From Lentzea albida (lineage in GTDB: Bacteria > Actinomycetota > Actinomycetes > Mycobacteriales > Pseudonocardiaceae), in the NCBI RefSeq assembly GCF_900111005.1, contig NZ_FOFV01000002.1, forward strand, positions 186,001 to 250,000: a DNA stretch of 64,000 nt. The letters run 5' to 3'. Below the pieces are notes generated by a model, which was not told the origin of the DNA, did no database searches, and worked only from the letters and a program-made list of their open reading frames with translations. Made by a program: the position numbers and the translations under genes. This document shows, piece by piece, positions 58,688 to 64,000 of the stretch (position 1 is its first letter; every line of letters starts with the position of its first letter).

Positions 58688-60688
58688 TCAGCCGACCGTG
58701 AAGCCCGCCGTCGCCCCCGTGAACCCGGAGATCTTCCCGGTCCACCCGCTCTTCTCGTCACCGTGGTGCACGATCCGGTAGGTGCCGGCCGGAGTGTCCG
58801 CCGGGATCTGCCAGGTGATCGTCGCGTTGGAGAACGCGATCCCGACCCGTTCCCACTTGTAGCGCGTAGACCAGTCGCCGTCGTCGTGAACGCGCACCCA
58901 CTGGCCGTTCACCTGCCGCTGCACCTCCAGGAACGTGTGGTTGCGGTGCAGGTTGTTCTTCGGGTGCCCGGTGACGAACACGGACGTGACGGTCTCACCG
59001 CGCGCATAAGAAGCCTTCGGTGCCGTCAAGACGTCGCCGTACTTCTTGTCCGCGGGCTTGTCGTCGAGCACGACGCCGGTCTGCAGGTTGATCTCGGTGA
59101 ACGGCGGCTTGCCGGGGAGGGGGCCCGCGGGCAACGTCGTGCCCGCCTTCATCGACGCGGCCAGCTTGCCGAACTCCTGCTGGTACGCCGGCGTGGTGTT
59201 GCGGCCGAACAGCGTCGAGCCGCCCTCGTACTGCTGGGAGTCGTACTCCTCCGGCGTGGTGACGTACTGGCTGTAGTCGTTGGCGTAACCCTGGATCAGC
59301 ACGTTCTGCACGGGCACACCGGCCTCGGCCGCGACCGCCTTGCGGATGCGCAGGCCCGCGGTGATCGTGACCTCACCGGGCACGGCGACGAGGTGCAGCT
59401 GTCCGATGCGGACGATCTGCAGCGGCACGACGTTCGGGGTCGCGCCGATCAGGCCCGTCGGCACCAGGGAGGCCTTGGGGAACTGGCAGTCCCGCAGCCA
59501 CTGCGGGACCTCCATCTGCAGCGGCTCGAAGAGCTTCTTCCACGGCGACTGCATGCCCTCGGAGAAGCCGGGGATCGCCGGGCCGTCCTCGATGCTGCCC
59601 GCGATGGTCGACGCGCCGACGACGCCCGAGCAGGTGGTGCCGGGCTGGCCGGTGTCGGTGAAGCGGCCCTCGACCTGCACGGCCGACATGTCCACGAACC
59701 GCATCCGCGAGTCGACGCCGCCGGAGAGCGCGGCCTGCGGGCCGTGGTAGATCTCCTGCGCCTTGCGGTTCTGGCGCTCGCCGATGATGCGGGCGTTCTC
59801 GAACTCGTTCTCGGTGGGGCCGGAGCCGGGCTTCAGGTTGAGGTTCGGCGACATGTCGCCCGCGTTGGTGTTCGGGAACGCCGCCACGAATCCCGCGGTG
59901 TCGTCGAGGTAGCGCACGCCCTCGTCGTCGTGCTCCCACTGGTAGGCCGCGTACCCCTTGTTGTCGGGGCTGATCAGCGTGTTGGCGTTGGTGATCGACG
60001 TGTTGTGCGTGGCGAACCAGCTGATCGCGCCGACGTCCTCGCCCGACTGCCGGAACTTCAGCACGGTCATCTGCGGGTCGATGCCCGCCGGGAAGAAGCC
60101 CTTGTCCGGGTTGCGGTCGAACGCCACGCGCGAGCGGTTGACCGACGCGTTCGTGAGCTCGCCGACGCCGAGGCTGATCGAACCGGGCTTCACGTCCTCG
60201 TGCGCCTCGACGACCGACTCGGTGATGCCGTCGACCACGGCGGCCAGGGCCTGCGGCTGGAGGCCCAGGATCGACAGGTTGTAGGCGAGGTTGTGCGACT
60301 GGCCGCCGGGGCCGCTGTGCGTGTGCGTGGCGGACAGCAGCAGGTTGTCGCGCGTGTAAGTGCTGCCGTACTTGGCCTGGAGCTTGGCGAGCACGCCTTC
60401 CTGCACCGCGCGGAAGATCATCGCGAGGTCGGCGTTGACGTACGCCACGCGCTTGTTCGTGGCGCGGTCGACCACGACGTAGGCCCGTGACCGCAGCCGC
60501 TGGTGGATGCCCGTCGTCTTCTGGTCGAACTTCGAGTAGCCCATCATGCCGTTCTCGGCGGCCGGGCCGGTGACGTCCGAGATGCCCCGGCCCACGAGGT
60601 ACGGCTCGGGTTCCGCCCAGGCGAACGGTCCGCTGACCAGCGCCGCACCGACGAGTGCGGCGACCACCGTCAAGACTTTCGCCCGCAT
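58688..60688 (-). CDS. Secreted neutral ceramidase
   Basis: A 666-residue secreted neutral/alkaline ceramidase, which cleaves the amide bond of ceramide to sphingosine and fatty acid. Signal peptide (about 1-25); the catalytic domain has zinc ligands in THTHSGPGG (His122, His124) and ATHNTS (His228), and the nucleophile Ser280 in NTNAGDMSPNL. The C-terminal Ig-like domain (about 530-666) ends GFTGATAGFTVG. Actinomycetes rarely make sphingolipids, so the substrate is likely host or fungal. GCGGGGTG precedes the ATG. A 15-bp palindrome lies 15 bp upstream. Confidence 0.94.
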   Translation of the reverse strand: MRAKVLTVVAALVGAALVSGPFAWAEPEPYLVGRGISDVTGPAAENGMMGYSKFDQKTTGIHQRLRSRAYVVVDRATNKRVAYVNADLAMIFRAVQEGVLAKLQAKYGSTYTRDNLLLSATHTHSGPGGQSHNLAYNLSILGLQPQALAAVVDGITESVVEAHEDVKPGSISLGVGELTNASVNRSRVAFDRNPDKGFFPAGIDPQMTVLKFRQSGEDVGAISWFATHNTSITNANTLISPDNKGYAAYQWEHDDEGVRYLDDTAGFVAAFPNTNAGDMSPNLNLKPGSGPTENEFENARIIGERQNRKAQEIYHGPQAALSGGVDSRMRFVDMSAVQVEGRFTDTGQPGTTCSGVVGASTIAGSIEDGPAIPGFSEGMQSPWKKLFEPLQMEVPQWLRDCQFPKASLVPTGLIGATPNVVPLQIVRIGQLHLVAVPGEVTITAGLRIRKAVAAEAGVPVQNVLIQGYANDYSQYVTTPEEYDSQQYEGGSTLFGRNTTPAYQQEFGKLAASMKAGTTLPAGPLPGKPPFTEINLQTGVVLDDKPADKKYGDVLTAPKASYARGETVTSVFVTGHPKNNLHRNHTFLEVQRQVNGQWVRVHDDGDWSTRYKWERVGIAFSNATITWQIPADTPAGTYRIVHHGDEKSGWTGKISGFTGATAGFTVG

Positions 60689-60703
60689 GGAACACCCCGC
60701 TAA

Positions 60704-60718
60704 GTGAATTGGATTCAC
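60704..60718. promoter_or_regulatory. Palindrome upstream of the ceramidase
   Basis: GTGAAT-TGG-ATTCAC is a perfect 6-3-6 inverted repeat, 15 bp before the ceramidase ATG and overlapping the stop of the EamA gene. Its position suits a repressor blocking ceramidase transcription. Confidence 0.6.
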
Positions 60719-61617
60719 ATTTCAGGGTCGACGGTAGGTGATCCAGACCACTGAGAGCAAGTCACCGCGAGTGCGTTGGCGGTGACGACGAGCAAGATTC
60801 CAGCCCAATGGTGGAGTTCCAGGGTCTCCCCCAGCAGGACGAGACCGGCCAGGGCGGCGAGCACCGGGTGCGCGCTGCACGCCAGTCCGAACAGCCGCGC
60901 GGGCACCTTGCGCAGCACGATCACGTCGGCCGCGTAGGGCACCACGCTGCAGAAGACGCCGGCCGCCACCGCGTAGAGGACGGCCATGCCGTTGAAGTGC
61001 CCCTGGACGATCAGGAACACCGCGACCGGCACGTAGAGCAGCGCGGACACGCTGGTCGCCGCCGCGGGGGCCTGCAAGCCGGGCAGCCGCTGCCCGACCA
61101 GGCGGTTGAGCAGGATGTACGCGGCCCAGCTCGCGGCGGCCAGCAGTCCGGCGCCGATGCCGAGCCAGTCGCTCGACGGCCCCGGCAGCACCAGCACGTA
61201 GACACCGGCGGCCGCGATCAGCACGAACAGGAAGTCGAGCCTCGTCCGCGACGCGGCCAGCGCGACGCACAGCGGCCCGAGGACCTCCAGGGTGACCGCG
61301 AGGCCGAGTCCGATCCGGTCGACGGCCGTGTAGAGGCTGAGGTTCATGGTCGCGAACACCACGCCGAGCGCGATCGTCGGCCACCACTGCGCCCACGTGA
61401 ACCTGCGCGGGTTCGGGCGGGCGACCGGCAGCAACACGGCGGCGGCGACGAACTGGCGGACGGCCACGACCCCGGCCGGACCGATCGTGGCGAACGCGTG
61501 CGCGCCCACCGCCGCGCCGAGCTGGCTGCTGGCCGCGCTGGCGGTCATCGTGGCGAACCCACCGAGGCTCTTCATGTCGTCCAGCCTGCGGTCGCGGAGG
61601 CGATACGGGAAATGCAT
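60715..61617 (-). CDS. EamA/RhtA-type exporter
   Basis: A 300-residue ten-helix DMT transporter of the RhtA/YdcZ style. Two EamA repeats (about 15-140 and 155-290) are seen, with GPAGVVAVRQFVAA in the first and SWAAYILLNRLVGQRLPGLQ, CSVVPYAADVIVLRKVPARLFGLACSAHPVLAALAGLVLLGE in the second; the last block is the RhtA signature. RhtA-type proteins export threonine, homoserine or related metabolites. The start is ATG 61617; an ATG at 61575 is possible. It is divergent from a LysR regulator with a shared 41-bp gap. Confidence 0.9.
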   Translation of the reverse strand: MHFPYRLRDRRLDDMKSLGGFATMTASAASSQLGAAVGAHAFATIGPAGVVAVRQFVAAAVLLPVARPNPRRFTWAQWWPTIALGVVFATMNLSLYTAVDRIGLGLAVTLEVLGPLCVALAASRTRLDFLFVLIAAAGVYVLVLPGPSSDWLGIGAGLLAAASWAAYILLNRLVGQRLPGLQAPAAATSVSALLYVPVAVFLIVQGHFNGMAVLYAVAAGVFCSVVPYAADVIVLRKVPARLFGLACSAHPVLAALAGLVLLGETLELHHWAGILLVVTANALAVTCSQWSGSPTVDPEM

Positions 61618-61631
61618 CGCCCGCGCCGACG

Positions 61632-61646
61632 ATACGTCCGGCGTAT
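61632..61646. promoter_or_regulatory. LysR-type operator in the divergent gap
   Basis: ATACG-TCCGG-CGTAT, a perfect 5-5-5 inverted repeat with the T-N11-A form of LysR-type operators, lies between the exporter and the LysR gene. It immediately precedes the TAGATT hexamer (61646-61651) that looks like the lysR -10 box. Confidence 0.7.
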
Positions 61647-61658
61647 AGATTCGGGGTC

Positions 61659-62510
61659 ATGGACCTGCGGCACCTGAGGGCTTTCGTCGCGGTGGTGGAC
61701 GCCGGCACCTTCACCGACGCCGCCACCGCGCTCGGGCTCACCCAGGCGTCCGTGTCCCGTTCGGTCGCCGCCCTCGAAGCCACCCTGGGCGTGCGCCTGC
61801 TCCAGCGCTCACCGCGGCACGTCTCCCTCACCACGACCGGCGCCCAGCTCCTCGAGGGCGCGCGGCGGGTGCTGGACGAGGTCGCGCACCTGCACCGGAT
61901 CGCGTCCGAGTCGCAGACCGAACTGCGCATCGGCTACGCCTGGGCGGCGCTCGGCAAGCACACCCGGCGCGTGCAGAAGGCCTGGGCCGCCCGGCACCCC
62001 GGCCTGCCGCTGGTGTTCGTCCAGTCGAACTCGTTGACCGCCGGGCTCGCCGAGGGCACCGCCGACGTCGCCGTGGTGCGCAAAGCCCTCGACGACTCGC
62101 GGTTCGAGACGGCACTGCTCGGCACCGAACGCCGTTACGGCGTCGTAGCGACGGACAACCCGTTGGCGCGCAAGCGTTCGCTCAAGCTCGCCGACCTGGC
62201 CCGGTACTCCCTCGCCGTGGACGACCGCACCGGCACCACCACCCTGGACCTGTGGCAGCCGGGCAAGGCGCCGGCCGTCGTGCGCAACACCGGCAGCGTC
62301 GACGAGTGGCTGACGCTGATCGCCGCGGGGCAGGCCGTCGGCATGACCTCCGAGGCCACCGCGAGCCTCAACCCGCGCCCCGGCGTGGCCTACCGGGCCG
62401 TGGTGGACGCGCCGCCGATCGCGGTGTGGCTCGCGTGGTGGAAGGACCAGCCGCCCCAACACCTGACCGACCTCATCACGCTGGCGTGCGACGCCTATCG
62501 CGCGGTGTGA
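61659..62510 (+). CDS. LysR-family transcriptional regulator
   Basis: A 283-residue LysR-type regulator. The winged helix (1-60) reads LRHLRAFVAVVDAGTFTDAATALGLTQASVSRSVAALEATLGVRLLQRSPR. The effector domain (about 90-283) follows the periplasmic-binding fold with LRIGYAW, GLAEGTADVAVV and the unusual AAGQAVGMTSEATA. The ATG lies 7 nt after TAGATT with no Shine-Dalgarno. It most likely controls the divergent EamA exporter in response to the exported metabolite. Confidence 0.94.
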   Translation: MDLRHLRAFVAVVDAGTFTDAATALGLTQASVSRSVAALEATLGVRLLQRSPRHVSLTTTGAQLLEGARRVLDEVAHLHRIASESQTELRIGYAWAALGKHTRRVQKAWAARHPGLPLVFVQSNSLTAGLAEGTADVAVVRKALDDSRFETALLGTERRYGVVATDNPLARKRSLKLADLARYSLAVDDRTGTTTLDLWQPGKAPAVVRNTGSVDEWLTLIAAGQAVGMTSEATASLNPRPGVAYRAVVDAPPIAVWLAWWKDQPPQHLTDLITLACDAYRAV

Positions 62511-62533
62511 GAAGTCGCTGCCATAACAGGGAC

Positions 62534-62557
62534 ATGAGTGGAAGTTTCACCCCTCAT
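62534..62557. promoter_or_regulatory. Inverted repeat upstream of the acyl-CoA ligase
   Basis: ATGAGTGG (62534-62541) and CCCCTCAT (62550-62557) form an imperfect inverted repeat (7 of 8 bases) with an 8-nt spacer, 34 bp before the ligase start. It may be an operator; support is weak. Confidence 0.35.
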
Positions 62558-62590
62558 GCCCGCCTCGCAGCTCACTTAGTGTCACCTGTC

Positions 62591-64000
62591 ATGGACGGGC
62601 TGATGCAACCCCGGCCGCTCACCCTCGCGCACGTGCTGGAGCGGGCCGAGCGGCTCTACGCGCACAAGCAGGTCGTGACGGTCGGCGAGCGGGTCACCTA
62701 CGCCGAGGTCGCCGAGCAGACGCGGCGCCTCGCCACCGCGCTCGACACCCTCGGCGTCCCGGCCGGCGCGCGGGTCGCCACGTTCGCGACCAACACCCGG
62801 CGGCACCTGGAGCTGTACCTCGCGGTGCCGATCACCAAGCGGGTGCTGCACTCCATCAACATCCGGCTCTCGGCGGAGCACCTCGAGTACATCGTGAACC
62901 ACGCCGAGGACGACGTGGTGTTCGTCGACCGCGCGCTGCTGCCGCGGATCTGGCCGAGCGCCGGCCGGATGCCGGAGGTCCGGCACTGGGTGGTCCTTCC
63001 CGACGACAGCGGCGAGCCGATCCCCGACGACCCGCGTGTCCTGCACTACGACGACCTGGTCGCGGCGGCCGAGCCGTTCGCGGGCTCGTTCGAGGACTCG
63101 TTCACGCTCGCGGACGAGAACCTGGCCTCCGGGCTCTGCTACACCTCGGGCACGACCGGGCCCCCGAAAGGCGTGCTGTACAGCCACAGGTCGACGATCC
63201 TGCACTGCCTGGGCACGCTCGCCGCCGGGTTCATCGGCCTGTGCGAGAGCGACGTCGTGATGCCGATCGTGCCGATGTTCCACGCCAACGCGTGGGGTCT
63301 CCCCTACGGCGCGATGATGACGGGCGCGTCGCTCGTCCTGCCCGGCCCGTCCTCGGATCCGACGCACCTGCTGACGCTGATGGAGACCGAACGGGTCACC
63401 GTCGCCGGTGCGGTGCCGACGGTGTGGACGAGCCTGGTGCCGCAGCTGGCCTTCCACGACCTGGGAGCCACGCGGTTCCTGCTCGGCGGAGGGTCGGTGA
63501 TCGCCCCGGCGCTGTCCGAGACCTACCGCGCCGCGATCGGCGTCCCCATCACGCACTCCTGGGGCATGACGGAGATCAGTCCGGTCGGGACGATCGGCGG
63601 CACCCGAACCCAGCACCACGGCACGACCGCGGCCGAGCAGACGGCGGTGCGCGCGGCCCAGGGCCAGCCGCTGCCGCTGGTGACCCTGCGGATCGCCGAC
63701 GTCGAGACGGGCCAGGAACTCCCGCGCGACGGCACGGCGATCGGCGAGCTGCAGGTGGCAGGCCCCTGGGTGGCGGGCGGCTACTACCAGGTGGACGCGG
63801 TGGACAGCTTCACCGACGACGGCTGGCTGCGCACCGGCGACCTCGCCACGATCGCCCCCGACGGCTACATCCGGCTGGTCGACCGGATGAAGGACCTGAT
63901 CAAGTCCGGTGGCGAGTGGATCTCCTCGGTCGAGCTGGAGAGCGCGATCACCTCGCACCCGGACGTCGTCGAGGTGGCCGTGATCGCGCGCCCGGACCCG
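62591..64000 (+). CDS. Acyl-CoA ligase (AMP-binding), 3' truncated by window end
   Basis: At least 470 residues of an ANL-superfamily adenylating enzyme, open to the window end. YTSGTTGPPKGV is the AMP-binding P-loop, HSWGMTEISP is motif A5, GWLRTGDLATI and DRMKDLIKSGGEWISSVELE are the A7-A8 hinge motifs; the final catalytic Lys lies beyond the edge. The sequence resembles medium/long-chain fatty-acyl-CoA ligases (FadD type). Domain order is normal. The ATG at 62591 lacks a strong ribosome binding site. Confidence 0.9.
   Translation, partial: MDGLMQPRPLTLAHVLERAERLYAHKQVVTVGERVTYAEVAEQTRRLATALDTLGVPAGARVATFATNTRRHLELYLAVPITKRVLHSINIRLSAEHLEYIVNHAEDDVVFVDRALLPRIWPSAGRMPEVRHWVVLPDDSGEPIPDDPRVLHYDDLVAAAEPFAGSFEDSFTLADENLASGLCYTSGTTGPPKGVLYSHRSTILHCLGTLAAGFIGLCESDVVMPIVPMFHANAWGLPYGAMMTGASLVLPGPSSDPTHLLTLMETERVTVAGAVPTVWTSLVPQLAFHDLGATRFLLGGGSVIAPALSETYRAAIGVPITHSWGMTEISPVGTIGGTRTQHHGTTAAEQTAVRAAQGQPLPLVTLRIADVETGQELPRDGTAIGELQVAGPWVAGGYYQVDAVDSFTDDGWLRTGDLATIAPDGYIRLVDRMKDLIKSGGEWISSVELESAITSHPDVVEVAVIARPDP

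Noticed and set aside
58238..60490. A 750-codon open frame antisense to the ceramidase
   Set aside because: The ceramidase frame holds the family motifs and this frame has none.

Overview
The window is very GC-rich, with strong third-position G/C bias, GTG/TTG starts and many short or overlapping gene junctions. Gene content (mycothiol-type maleylpyruvate isomerase fold, DUF6153/DUF305 copper genes, a DasR-type operator, many two-component and TetR/MarR/GntR/LysR regulators, a large secretome) points to a soil actinomycete, probably Pseudonocardiales (Lentzea/Saccharothrix/Actinosynnema type). The genus is inference. No rRNA, tRNA, CRISPR array, prophage or intact insertion sequence was seen.

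Layout. 1-14.9 kb holds small regulator/enzyme pairs: a nucleoside-kinase-like protein, an alpha/beta hydrolase with divergent XRE regulator, an MMPL exporter plus AlkX-like protein with divergent MarR, a SnoaL-tailed sigma factor with a VOC protein, a GNAT/hydrolase pair preceded by a 121-bp MITE-like element, an HK-RR-EamA operon, an MBL hydrolase and an AraC-VOC operon. 14.9-17.3 kb is a secreted GH18 chitinase with a DasR-like site. 17.8-19.3 kb is a copper-type cluster around a CsoR-like palindrome. 19.3-23.7 kb has a phosphotransferase/YdcF operon that includes two tiny genes, then IclR and an aldehyde dehydrogenase. 23.7-27.7 kb has a TetR-MFS exporter operon, a DUF427 protein and a divergent PRPP synthetase. 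28-35.2 kb has a secreted S33 peptidase, an SF1 helicase with a nuclease-like tail, a phosphotransferase and a secreted subtilase. 35.4-44.2 kb is mainly regulatory: group-2 sigma factor, CNNM/CorC protein, RsbW-like ATPase, a membrane protein/HK/RR operon, a GntR/VOC divergon, and a P450 convergent with TetR.

44.3-60.7 kb is the most distinctive stretch: a 1026-aa subtilase and an S9 peptidase in one operon, two tandem multidomain GH87 alpha-1,3-glucanases in another, a universal stress protein whose ribosome binding site is buried in a perfect 16-bp hairpin, a lipoprotein, an HSL-type esterase and a neutral ceramidase. 60.7-64 kb has an EamA exporter, a divergent LysR and the start of an acyl-CoA ligase.

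Taken together, the secreted enzymes (chitinase, two alpha-1,3-glucanases, ceramidase, two subtilases and an exopeptidase) could attack successive layers of a fungal cell envelope. Many regulators look autoregulated through palindromes at their promoters. At least eleven genes start 6-7 nt after a TANNNT hexamer with no Shine-Dalgarno sequence, which suggests leaderless transcripts are common here.
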